Origin: Massospora cicadina
Taxonomy: Eukaryota; Entomophthoromycota; Entomophthoromycetes; Entomophthorales; Entomophthoraceae
Assembly: GCA_022478985.1 (NCBI GenBank)
Contig: JAKSZP010013550.1
Location: 18,305-82,304 of the forward strand
Direction: 5' to 3'
Length of the DNA stretch: 64,000 bases
In this document: one piece after another, positions 11,400 to 22,618 of the stretch
Layout of the letters: every line of letters begins with the position of its first letter
Position numbering within the stretch: position 1 is the first letter of the stretch
Translations under genes and position numbers: made by a program
Notes under the pieces: model-generated
What the model saw: the letters and a program-made list of their open reading frames with translations, nothing else
The model's database searches: none
Told to the model about the DNA's origin: nothing

Positions 11400-12950
11400 A
11401 CCTACATTTGACCTATCAATGAGATCTGCGGCTTACACAATTTTAGATTTATGTAAGAGTTTAGCCTTAACACTAAAACTATAAATCATGTAACTGCTGT
11501 GGTCCCCACAGAAACTTTAATGGGTTATTGGAGGAGCAAAGAAAATTTTAAAAGTTGCTATATGAAATATTTGAGAGATATTTGCTTCCAACAACCCTGA
11601 ACCGTTATTGGCTTACATCGTCAATACTGGTTGGATACTGAGAAACATGCTCCTATCAGGTACCAGACAATACACTATTTGAGAGAAAAGATTAAGTAAT
11701 TATAAAAAATAGGGAAGCTACTGGAGCAAGAAATGTTGGAGTCGTCCAATAGCCCTTGAGCTTCCACGTGTTGATTGTTAAGAATGGAACCTACTGAACA
11801 GTAATTGCCTACTGAAAAGTCAACAATGTAACCAAAAAGACTCATATGTGCTGCCCAAAATTGATGATGATATAGACTGCTTGGGTAGAGCCTTCTATTC
11901 TTCGGCATAAATCTGATATCAGGTTACTATCAAATTGAGCTACCAGAAGCTATGTAAGAGAAGTGTGATAATCACTTTTAAGATGTTATTCCAGTCCACT
12001 ATAATGCCGCAGGGGCTATGCAATGCCCCAGCTAAATTTCAGAGGGCCATGGACACCATCCTAGGGGACCTCAAGCTACTATGCATCCGCTTTTACCTCA
12101 AAGACATTGAAATTTTCTCACAGACGTTTTTAAGCATTTGAATCACATAGAGGAGGTGTTTTTCTAACTCACTGCAGCCAATGTAAAAATTAAGCCCTTA
12201 AAATTCATTAATTCAAGGAATAACTGGATACTTTGGGTTCATAGTAGACACTAAGGGACTTAGGCTGCAGGCGGCCAAGATAGAAGCCCTCAGTAAGATG
12301 GCCTAACAAAGTAACAGATGGGACAATCAAGTTTTTTTGGGCGTGATCATTTACTAACGACGCTTTATTTTTAGCTTTAGCAGTATTGGGGCCCCGCTCT
12401 TTGAGCTTATAAAGAAGGATATAATATTCATGTATACAAAACAATGCCAGAGTGCCTTTGACACCCTTCAGATGGCGTTAATCAATACCCAATGCTGCAA
12501 TATCTAAACTTTGAGAAGAAGTTCATCATGCAGACCGACGCTTCTTTCCACCATAGGAGTGCACTATCCCATTGGGATGGTGATGGCGTGTAGCACCCCA
12601 TAACTTATTAAAGCAAAAGATAAACTACCATTAATGAAACTAGAAATTGACTGAACGGGAGTGCTTAGCTATGATTTAAAGCTAAGAAATAGGTTAGAGT
12701 ATACCTCCATGTATTGAGGTTCAATGTTATTAATGACCACGCCTCCTTGTGATGGCTACAGAATCTTCAGGAGCCAGAGGGACGCCTCGCATGGTGGACT
12801 CTCAAGCTTTGAGCATATAATTTTGCTGTTTTCCAGCTTGAGGAAAAGCATCAGAACTCCAACTGTTTATCACAACTACCCACTGTCGCCATAATGATGG
12901 ACCTTGCCAGTTTGATGTATAAAAAATCAATGGCAAGTACTCCAAAAAAT
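11400..12950 (+). pseudogene. Reverse transcriptase-RNase H remnant (element B)
   Basis: At 11935-12141 the frame gives MPQGLCNAPAKFQRAMDTIL followed by FYLKDIEIFS. These are RT blocks containing the PxGLxNAPAxFQ motif and the catalytic box, which is normally YxDD but here is YLKD: one of the two catalytic aspartates is lysine. RNase H follows near 12510-12560 with FIMQTDASFHH, retaining the TDAS aspartate. Multiple stops between blocks show it is dead. It would make element cDNA and degrade its RNA template. Confidence 0.82.
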
Positions 12951-13059
12951 CACCTTAAATCATCCAGTCATTAGATGGGATAATGGTCGGATATTATTAA
13001 GAATAATGGTGAGCTATATAAGAAGATTGATGGTGCTACATTAATTTTAATAAAGCCCT

Positions 13060-14050
13060 CACCCTGACCAGATATTATCATGAACGCATACAAAGCGGTA
13101 GGACACAGATGAGTACATAAAACGTTAGAGTTCTTGAAACCACAATATTACTGTTAGAGTATGCAGTTTGAAGTTCTCAAAGCGATTTACTACTTTCACC
13201 AAAGACAAGTAGTAAGCCTTCCACAAGAAGACCTCCTACAATTTGTTGAAACTACAGTTCATATGGCACATGGTATCCATCATTGTCATGGGGCCCTTGC
13301 CAATGGGCAAAAATCGCTCCAAGTACATCATGGAAGAAATAGATCATTTGAAAAAGTGGGTGGAGGCGTAAGAAATAGGGGATTTGGGGGCGGTAACTAC
13401 TGAAAAATTCACAATGGTGTGCATCATTTAACGTCATGGCTGCCCGCTGTTCATACTCACAGACAATGGAACCAGTTTCACCTCAAATGTCCTCTTTAAG
13501 CTGAATTAATTAATGGCAATCCACAGGGCGCTAATGACTCCAATCAACTTTGAGTCTAACAGATATGTCTATGTTATTGGAATCTAATTAATATACTCAG
13601 AAAGCTTGTTATGGATAGACTGTCAGACAGGAGCATCCTCCTCCCAACGCAGTTTTTGCGTACAACATCAGCTATCACTCAACTATCAGGAATGGTCCCT
13701 TTCTAGTTACTCTACAGGAGGCACTTAGCCTTACCCCCACTACTCTACTCATGTGTAGAGGATACCGTTGAAATAGATCTTCAGCACTATATGGCCACTC
13801 TGAAATCCATGCTAATTAAACTTTAGAATGAAGCATACTCACAAGTCTGGCCAAAAAATCAAAAATTATGTTTCCAAATAATGAAGGCGTTTGGACTTTC
13901 ACAGTTTAAGATATGGGAGCGTTTCTTGTTCCATGAACATCATGGATTCTGACAAAGGAACAAACTAACCAATATATAGATTGGACCCTTTAAATAATAG
14001 AGAGGTTATCTGCTGATGCCTATATGATCAATGAGCTATCCAGCAGCTCG
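13060..14050 (+). pseudogene. Integrase remnant (element B)
   Basis: The plus strand encodes MVSIIVMGPLPMGKNRSKYI and HLKKWVEA, then HGCPLFILTDNGTSFTSNVL: the D-x-M-G-P-L-P and LTDNGTxFTS blocks of the integrase core, with the DNGT aspartate kept. Frame changes between blocks and stops downstream inactivate it. The first core aspartate position reads V/I. The region ends before an A-rich tract at 14100-14160. Confidence 0.8.
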
Positions 14051-14099
14051 ATCATCAACTGAGTGCATTCTAAGTTCCTCTAACCATTTAATTAATTAG

Positions 14100-15477
14100 G
14101 AAAAAATAAAAAGTAAAAAAAACAAACAAAAACACAGAAAAAAGAATAAATGATATATATATAATTAATAATGTGGTTTGATAATGAAAAGCAAAATAAT
14201 AAATTGCCACAACCACATCCTGTCCCATGACTATAATGGCCGCCACCAGCTCTTTCTAGCTGCCTTCCGTGATAACCACCAATGGACCTCCCTCTTTGTC
14301 ATCTTTCACCTATGTGAACTTGGTGACTTGACCATGCTAAGCGCTGTGAATTTTTCTCACAGAGGGGAAGACTCAATATCAGGGAGGCCATTGTCAGCAC
14401 CAACATGGGTGATGATTTTCTTATGGGAGAGGGAGAGGTCTCCATGATGGGTTGATGGATGAACAGGGACTAAGAGCCCATATGATGGGATGAAAAAAAG
14501 GTGTATTATAGGATGACTATTTACGCAGACGCGCTCCTGTGCTATCAGGAGGAGACCCTGCAACCATAATCACTGGCTATTATGAGGTAACAAGGTATAA
14601 GTGACAAACAAAGAGGATAAATGCAGAGGACAACAAGAAGAATATTGCATCCATACTTGAGGAGAAAAAGAGTCGCCCAATTCCAGGTAATCAACCAAGA
14701 AGACATCCATGCTGAGGTATACTATGGGAAGGGGCATAGCAATAAAATAAGTGGCTTGTTTCAGCCACTCAACAGCCACTAAGCGGCAATACACTCCAGA
14801 ATGAGGCTTAACAAGCGAAAAGAAGTAGCACATGTTACCAATTTAGGGACATTAATGAGAGATACTTCCACGGATCACAAGCCTATATGTCTTGAAATGC
14901 AGAAGATACCATGAAAATATGTTGTTGAGGCGATTGCTTTGGAAATTTACACCTAGTGAGTGGAAGAGTCATGGAAAATAAGGGGTGTCCACTGACAAAG
15001 TAAGAAGGACCTAGCACATGAAATACAGAAACCAATGAACTGAATCCCACTCTGGGTGATGGCTAGCAGCAGAGGGCAACTCCAAGCAAGTGAGGCAACT
15101 GGACATGAGAATTACTGCGTCCATAAATAAAGACCCTAGTTGAGGCTTATCACCCTTTTAAGACTTCTCTATGATGGTACCAAAAGGGGCTCTCCAGGAC
15201 ATTAGGTTGCTGACGAATTCTGTAAGGAGCTCCTCTTAAGATAGGGAGACTTGAACGTTCACTATGGGAGCACTGTATCTGATGGGGACGTCAGGGAAGT
15301 CAGGCAGCGGGATAGGGTTCAAATCATGATTATTGTCCTCATTCCATTTACTTGTGAAATAAGGCGCCAAGAGGAGAAGCAAATGCCTTAATGTGGTCTC
15401 TAACTTCTCAGTTGAAAATTATCAATACAAGAAAAGTGGCACCACTAGTAGATTAATGTTCAATTAAGGGGAAATTA
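14100..15477 (+). other. Non-pol 3' region of element B
   Basis: About 1.4 kb between integrase and the 3' LTR. It starts with an A-rich tract (14100-14170) like the one after integrase in element D (39720-39850). The plus strand shows no readable product. The minus strand carries two adjoining open frames in the same register, 14570-14833 and 14357-14563, with hydrophobic runs such as YFIAMPLPIVYLSMDVFLVD. Whether this is a former antisense or third ORF or chance is unclear. A purine-rich AAGGGGAAATTAAGAAAA at about 15466-15483 is a plausible polypurine tract. Confidence 0.4.
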
Positions 15478-16075
15478 AGAAAATAGATGTGACTGGGCCT
15501 TAGGCTTAATTTATTTAATATATAAAAGTCATTAAATCGGTAACCAAAATATTGTATTATAATCATTCCATTTTAAGGTACAGAAGCCGATTGCCACCAT
15601 CACATAATATGGTCAAAATTCAGATAATACTATAATTCTTCTGGGAATTCCACTGAATGAATCAACAATGAAGAAGTTTCAGCTTTGTTAGGAGATTCAA
15701 AACCAGAGACATGGTGGATAAAGCATAGCCAATCTAACTAGAGCTAAACATTGGTAGTGAAGTGGCTGCAGAGATGAGCATAAAAGCGGTGATAAAGAAC
15801 CAAGTGTGGGAGTTTTTGGAAAGGACAGGCCAGCAGTGTGACTCTGCTGGCGTAAGAGACCCTTAGCAAGAACCATAGTTTGAGCATAAGTTTGACTTTT
15901 TTCACAGTCTAAAGATATTATGATAGAGCCTGCCATTTCTCATTTATATTTTATTATAATATTGATGGTCAGAAATCTCCAAATTGGTTGCCATTTCATC
16001 AGTAGTGTTCAGTTCCTGTGCAACCTTCTCCTGGATTGACTTCATCTAAAAGCACTAACTAGCAGAAACTCAATA
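15478..16075 (+). repeat. 3' LTR of element B
   Basis: Aligned with 7257-7848 over its length. The match ends with AGAAACTCAATA where the 5' LTR reads AGAAACGCAATA. Outside it the sequences part, which defines the end. Confidence 0.82.
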
Positions 16076-18635
16076 ACTAAGTTATCACAAGTTGGTACCA
16101 TTCCTTCCCTCCCAAGACATCAATATCTTTCTAGGGACCCCACAATCCTGAAAGGAGGGTGTTTATTTTTCATCCGATGTAAAGAAAGGGTTTGTGCCAG
16201 TGTGCCACAAATGCATTGGGCAGAACTAGGCATTTAAGTAACCACATAATGGATAGGCCTGCTGAGACCAAATTTGTCCTATGTGCTATGTCTAGAGTTC
16301 ATGATGTAATCTCAAATGAATGTTCTTTTGAAACTGCATGCCAACATAATGCTTTGTACTAAGAAAACACTAAGAAAAAGAACTGCGCTTGGTCTAGCTC
16401 AATATATGAGCTCATCCTTCAGATCTGATTTATATATAGTTATAAATTAAAAATTTTTATAGTTTTCTAAATATAACTGTGATGTTTAGTTAGATTAGGC
16501 ACCTTAGAGGACAAATTTAACTTTTTGGAACTCACCTTCATTTGATATAGCAGTTGCGGCTAATATCAAAAGCTTTACTCCTAATCTAGTTTCTTAAGTG
16601 ATGACCAGATAATCATCTGCAAAGGCTCTAAACTCCATTTTATCATAATCTAAACATTCAAAACGCTGAGGTAACATTCTGACAGATCAGTCCCCACTTC
16701 TGAAACTAACAATCCCTACCTTCAATGGACCATCTTGCAATATGGTTTTCCATAAGAGCTTATTTCAGATAAATTAATACTCATAATCTTGGTAGGAATT
16801 GGGACTTCACTAATTAGGGCCATTTATGGACCTGGCCGCACCCAATCTATTATACAATGTAGTTAGGATTTAATATGTCATTAAATATCCACTTTCTGCA
16901 AAATCATATCAATCTCACCCAGCAATTGTGGCGCTTTAAGTGAAAAACATGGAGAACCCTTCTATAAAGTTATTTAAGATGAAAATAAGAGTCTAGGGCA
17001 TGTGAAGCTCATATAGTCTTATAGACTATTGTTGGAATTTCATGAAAGATGACCCATAAGTAAAAAAAACAAAAAAGGAGAAATTCTTCAGTGAATTATT
17101 AAATATGTAAGAGTCTGAAGAGAAAAGCTCTGTACAAACATATACATATAGATGTTTCTGGATAAATAGCTTTAAAAGATTTTTTGGTGTCATAATCTTG
17201 TTCCTTGATCCAAAATTGAATAGTATTGAGTATCTTTATAAAGGAAAGAGAAAACCCTTTTTGTAGACAAGTGGTATTGATATCAGGTCTGATCTCAAGA
17301 ATTTATGTCTTATAACGATATAAGTTTAGTAATGGATGGACAGTGTAATACTATTAAACTATCAAGGGTACTTAGATAAATTTAAATTAAGTATCATAAA
17401 GTGTTATAATAATTTTTATACTATTAAGAAACAAATTGAGAAGGTACCTTGTGGCTAGAATATCTGTGATATAAACCAAGACTACACTGACCAATAAAAG
17501 GATTGACAGAAAACTGTTTGCAGAGGTTATTGTATTATATATTGACTAAATCAGAATACTTTAAGATGAAAAAGCCCTTATAGTTAGCGCTTAATATTTT
17601 ATATATATCTGCTCATCTAAGGTAGCTTAAATGTAGAGAAAGGTATAACATAGCTTAACAAAAAATGAGACATACTTTTGGATCCATATGATATATACAG
17701 TAGAGATATATAGACTAAGGCCAGTCTCATTAAAGGAATAGTAAATTAGTTGCTAATACAACAGCTATTATAAATTTCCTTTCTTATATAAAGCATGATT
17801 TTGGTAATTTGCACCTATTAAAAAGGCCATATACCATGCGCATATCACTATTTCTGCTATTTTTTAATTGCTAAGAAAATTTAGTCCCCAGTCATAATAA
17901 ATTACAAGTGATAAATAACAGATTAGGTTCAAAGCATATACTTTTAACTTAAATAATACCTAACTGCATGATGGTAAACATAAACTGACTCAACTAGTGT
18001 ATTTATAAAAATATTCTCTAGGATGCCACAGATCAAGATAGTCAAACTACTAGGAATGTATTGGCTTGAAAGTCTACAGCTATAATGAGGATGGTAATAT
18101 GAACCCCTCTATATATTTTATAGCTAAAATTTAGGCTAGCTTTGGGAAAATTGATAGAGCTTTGATGCCCAGTTTTTAATTTCATGTTAGTTAAAATTAT
18201 TACAGGTAGCTACTAAATACATGATAAGGATGTGATGAGATAAATTTTTCTGTGTAAAGGTCCACCCAGTAAAATTTTAAGATAGTTTAAAAGTTTTATC
18301 ATTATAAAAAACACCACCAGATGGAATGCAATATTGCTCATAGAAAGATTTTTCTTCCATCTAACGTCAACTGAATGCATTTTTAACCCTAGATGAGTAG
18401 AAACAGAGGAGAAAGACAAGTAGCGGGCAACAAATTTTTATAAATACATTAATCCAACATTACACTTTAAAATAGTAAATCAAGGAGTTCTAAACACTAC
18501 ATGAGTAGAGTTTAAGTTGAGTGGTTATATTTATCAAGTATCAGGTTAAGCGTATATCTGATCTTATCATCTAAAAAATTCTGGTATAGTTTATAATTCA
18601 GCTGCAACATTATTAGCCCTTTTAATGATTTGAAG
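16076..18635. other. Unassigned AT-rich stretch
   Basis: About 2.5 kb with no readable domain on either strand. The longest open frame (minus, 18213-18419) starts MSFSSVSTHLGLKMHSVDVR, faintly like Copia RT wording, but the following residues do not support it. Most likely old transposon debris. Confidence 0.5.
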
Positions 18636-18740
18636 CATATATGCGTCCAAAAACTGAGTGGTATGTAAATCTAAAAACACATATATGTGTTCAAAAATCC
18701 AGGGCTATGTAAATCTAAAAATGCATTTATACATCCAATT
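18636..18740. repeat. 44-bp tandem repeat, about 2.4 units
   Basis: The blocks CATATATGCGTCC, CATATATGTGTTC and CATTTATACATCC start at 18636, 18680 and 18724, exactly 44 bp apart. Each of the first two is followed by GTATGTAAATCTAAAAA or CTATGTAAATCTAAAAA. A small degenerate minisatellite. Confidence 0.75.
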
Positions 18741-19185
18741 AAAATAAGATTTATATAGATTTATTCTAAAATTTATCAAATATTTGTGTTACAAGGACCA
18801 AAAGTTGCTTAAAAATAGTGAACATCGGCTAAGAAATTCGTGCCAAATATAAAGGCAAAAAAATGGATGCTTTTTTTTGAAAATTAGTGAAAGGGTTAAA
18901 ATACTAAAAGCTAAAAAATTGGATATAAATCTATTTCTATAAGACCAAGTGGCTTAAGCTCAAATTTTGACTTAAAAAGCCTAAAAAATACTTTAAGTCA
19001 CTTTTAATATTCATTACAGAATTAATTGCAAGGGTTATTAAATTAACTAATATCTGTACTGGAGTGTAAAAACATTCTGAAGACACTTTGTCATGTAGCT
19101 CAAAGGATAATGATAAGATAATATTAATAGAAGTGTGGAAGAAAAAGTTGAATGTGTTTCTATTGTATGGATTTTATATTTTATA

Positions 19186-21148
19186 TTTTATTTGAGGTGG
19201 GCCAATCTGGGGACGATACTGCACTGATTAATGGGAAATTGAATGAATAAGAAAGGAGGTTAAAATCTGGTAAACCTCCATGTGCGGTGTATGATAGGCC
19301 AGGAACTCCATGGACTGCCTTTGCTAGCTTCTATCTTTGTTTGGGGCATTGGTGCACAATTCCAACACAGTCATAATTGTCCCCTACCCAAAGTTCATTT
19401 ACTGAGATTGAACTCTAGGAGGCAGTGAAATAGGGTATATTTTACCACTGGTGTATCCTCCACTATTATATTATTTTTTAATAAGTTTGTTTCAAGGACT
19501 GGTGATCTCAAATCATCCAATCATTGCTCAGTGGGATGAATCCTGCGCAACTCTTCCAGTGTATAACAAATAGATCACTAAAATTATAACAACATCGTTC
19601 TACAGCTGTACTCATTGATTAATTACTACAGTAGAGATAGCCTTCTGCGCAAGTTTCTCCTTTAGCTCTTGTAATTCTTGCTTCTGATCTTCTATAAATG
19701 CCTCAGTGTAGAACTGTACAACCTTGATAGTCTTAACTTGACTATAAAAGTTAAATAAGCTGGTCATCAATGAAAATTGTTATGAACATCATACATTAAG
19801 GAGAAACTACTGAAATTCACAAGCCAATGTGGTAAGGCTTTGAAGGTATAGTTAGGGTCAAGGGGTTGTTCCTCAAGATTCACGCCACAGCTATAAGCAA
19901 TAGCTAAGACCTGGGATCCTAGTTGAGTGACATGATTTTATGTATCACTAATAAAGCCAGGAATCATATAATTTTTCTAGCTCAATTATGTCTTGTCCAG
20001 GAGGGATAGGATGGCCTGGGCCCAGGAGCCTCAGCTTTCTCTTGAAGGCCAGAAGTTTTTGTCAATCCAAGTGGCCCAAGAGGGCCAATGTCCTAAGTGA
20101 CCCAAGTGTCCCTGATGGCCTGGGAGGGCTGATGTCCCCCAGTGGCCCCGTTGATCCTAAGGACCCTATAGGCCCACAATCTCCTTGATGTCCATGAATC
20201 CCGGGTAACCCATTTGGCCTGGGGGCCCTGTTAGCTGTGGGGCCCTTGGGACCAACAGTGCCTTTCCCCTGGGCAAGCTTGTCATAAATATTCTTCAAAT
20301 TGTATAAAACATCATCCCCATTGTTCTCTGAGGGCATAAATATGATCTAAGATTGTCACAACAGTCTGTCTGACCTAAAGATGAGCTTCAGACGCAGAAG
20401 CTTTTACTTAAGTTTTTAAGTTGATTAAGGCACACGATGGCCCCTTCATACAGTAAGGCCATTGGCAAAAACATTGTTAGCTAAGTGCCTCTTTTTAGGA
20501 TCGCATTTTGGTTTTCTTGCACATTAAGGAAGCATATTGTTAGAAAACATAGGTGAATATATGAAGGGACAAGATTAGGTCCTATTGTTGCAGTAACCAT
20601 TGATGGTGTAACCCTAAAATATGAATAATGTGATATATGGCAGGATGCAAAAAGTTTAGAAGGTACTTATTTGCTCTGTTATCGCTTTGGTAGCAGATAG
20701 TCTAGGAGCAAAGTATGGGTCCCTCATAGTAGAGGAGATGGCCGTGGCTCTGATTCAACTAGAATGTCCATCAGTTATAAGTTACCATTGAGCAGTTGTT
20801 ATATGATCAGGCTAAGGTTGGCAATTCTTACCTGAGATTCACTTTAGTTTACAAAAGACTTTTAGTCCTCTGTACTCAGCTATAAACCCAAATTTAGCTG
20901 GAATAGGATGCCTACTTTAAAAAGAGCATTGCTAATCAGCAGGTAATACTTTGAATCCTGTTATCTTGGGAGGATTCTTGAATTGAATGATGTCAGTCTT
21001 CTTGTACGTCCTCACACATTAGTGTCAACTCAGAAGACCTTCTAAAAAGCAACAGTTTTCTGTTAGCATTGTTGACAGACAGAGTTAAGTGAAGGACCTT
21101 CTTCAAAACTTCTCATAGTTAGATGTGGTTATTTTTAATAGATAATCA
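19186..21148 (-). mobile_element. ORF1-only retroelement, copy 5 (collagen-like variant)
   Basis: Termini match the other family members. On the minus strand the 3' end reads GGCCCACCTCAAATAAA (copy 2: GGCCCATTTGCAAATAAA; copy 1: GGTGTACCTCAAATAAA), and the 5' end near 21148 reads TATTAAAAATAACCACATC, resembling copy 2 TATTAAAATACAAAAAACGC. About 610 bp from the 5' end lies GCCAATGGCCTTACTGTATG followed by AAGGGGCC, the decayed equivalent of the VSNG...GP block of copies 2 and 3. The 3' half differs from the others in carrying a collagen-like stretch and a coiled-coil-like segment near 19640-19760 (EDQKQELQELKEKLAQKAIS). Total length about 1.96 kb. No RT or endonuclease is present. Confidence 0.62.
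19970..20337 (-). pseudogene. Collagen-like Gly-X-Y segment (in copy 5)
   Basis: The minus strand starting at 20337 encodes a short helical lead (YNLKNIYDKLAQGKGT) and then a run with glycine at nearly every third residue: GPKGPT, LPGIHGHQGDCGPIGSLG, STGPLGD, and after a frame change IGPLGPLG and GPGHPIPPGQD. Counting imperfect triplets there are roughly 25-30 Gly-X-Y units. Such repeats form triple helices in collagens and in various microbial and viral fibre proteins. At least one frameshift near 20062-20080 means no intact product remains. The plus-strand frame here (19988-20188) is a shadow of the same repeat. Confidence 0.6.
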
Positions 21149-22618
21149 GCAAGGGGCCATAACTATCAGGATGGCCGAGGTTTGCTGAATAACATTAACA
21201 AAGTCGTAGAAGTAGGAAACAAATTTAAATTAGAAAGCAAAAAATAATATATGATTCATTTAAAGCTTCTGATATTTAGGAGGAAATGGGGCTATTGCAT
21301 CCAGAGGTTCCCTTTTGGACCAATGATCAAGATCTCCCCAAGATTCAGGAAGTTAAGGAGCACAAGCCAATTCTCTTTTTGCTATTGTATTCTTCCAGAA
21401 CCTAAATGGTGGTCTCTTTGACAATTTGGATTTAGTTGATTTGAATCTTTTCTTCATTTATGATTTGTTTCTGAGGGGTGGTGCATCCAGAAACTTAAAT
21501 CAGTACTTGAAGTATTGGTATAGACGAATTTGACTTTAAAAATTATTCATTTCATCTTCATATGGGATTTAAGTCCTTAAAAAGTTCCAAAGCAAATTAC
21601 TATAATATTTGATCTAATCAAGGAAAAGATTAATATATGTTACAATATAGATAAAAAGTGGATTGAAATAAATAATGAAAAAATATGATTGCAAATGGAA
21701 AAATTCTTAATAATATAAAAAATAAACTATATAAAATAAGTTATTGCACTAAAAGTTTTTAGTGACCTCATATTTTTAGCTTGCCTGCCTATGATGTCTC
21801 TGGGAGGATAGGGACACACTACTAATGTAGTGAGATGATTATCAAAATCAAATTGAGTGAGGATGCTTGTCAGCCCATATCCAGTTGTGACTGGGTCCAT
21901 TTTTGTTGATCTGAGGACTGTATAGGAAATTGAATATCCGAATCTGCCAGCAGTGTGATCACTGACATGGAGAACTAAACAAGCATACAGGAACATACAA
22001 TTTGAAAATAAATATGAGCAAATATTGTATGTCACTAGAGCTTTATAGACATCTTCAGGCTTAATAAAGAGATTTATCTAAGACCATGCTCATATGAGAT
22101 AGTGTAGAAAATAGAGTGCGGGAGGATGCTAAATGACTATATCGCCAATAATGGCAATGAAGGGGAGCATCAAACAGGGAATGAAAATATAGCTCTGCTG
22201 TAGAAAAGATGTCTATTGGGCCAAAAGCGTAAGAAACTGATGCCAAGGACTGATTTTAAATGAGCTGAATAACTCGTGCTATAGAAAAAAGGCATCCACA
22301 TCTGTGAGAATGTATTTATATTAGGGATAACGCAAATTTATGGATCCTTGAGATGCTAATTGATTGATAATATTGTCAATCAGGGGGACTTATTGGGATC
22401 TTTTTATCCCCTTTATATCCAGCTGTGACATATATTTTTTATATTCTTTCTTTTCCTACTTTGGTTGGCTTATTAATAAGTAACCTTAGTGGATTCTGGA
22501 AAAATTGATAATCAACAATCATTGCTCATAGATGATCTTCTATGAGACATAACATAAGTATCATCATTAGAAAGTCTTCACTCTTAATGCCAATTATTGG
22601 ATTGTTGTAAATTATTAA
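21149..22618 (-). other. Unassigned; two minus-strand coding-like fragments
   Basis: Between two ORF1-only copies. The minus-strand frame 21727-22035 reads in part FGYSISYTVLRSTKMDPVTT and YGLTSILTQFDFDNHLTTLV. A second frame at 22061-22246 (MASVSYAFGPIDIFSTAELY) lies just upstream in the direction of reading. I recognise neither. They could be one protein split by a frameshift. The rest (21149-21720, 22250-22618) shows nothing. Confidence 0.3.

Larger units (their letters stand above)
7257..16075 (+). mobile_element. Ty3/gypsy LTR retrotransposon B (complete outline, decayed)
   Basis: Two LTRs of about 590-600 bp (7257-7848 and 15478-16075) bracket gag with a CCHC knuckle, protease region, RT, RNase H and integrase, all on the plus strand. 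The LTR copies align end to end, sharing for instance CATTTCTCATTTATATTTTA and CCTTAGCAA, but differ at many positions, so the insertion is old. A long non-pol region (14100-15470) lies between integrase and the 3' LTR. No clear target duplication was found. Confidence 0.88.

Noticed and set aside
14178..14447. 89-codon plus-strand ORF after the integrase of element B
   Set aside because: Low-information sequence with no motif, overlapped by the antisense frames; no support beyond length.
18213..18419. Minus-strand ORF with KMHSVDV, reminiscent of Copia RT
   Set aside because: The next residues lack the T-A-F-L-N-G block, and no other Copia motif lies nearby.
19988..20188. Plus-strand Pro-rich ORF over the collagen-like segment
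   Set aside because: It is the antisense reading of the Gly-X-Y codons; the minus strand fits the element orientation.
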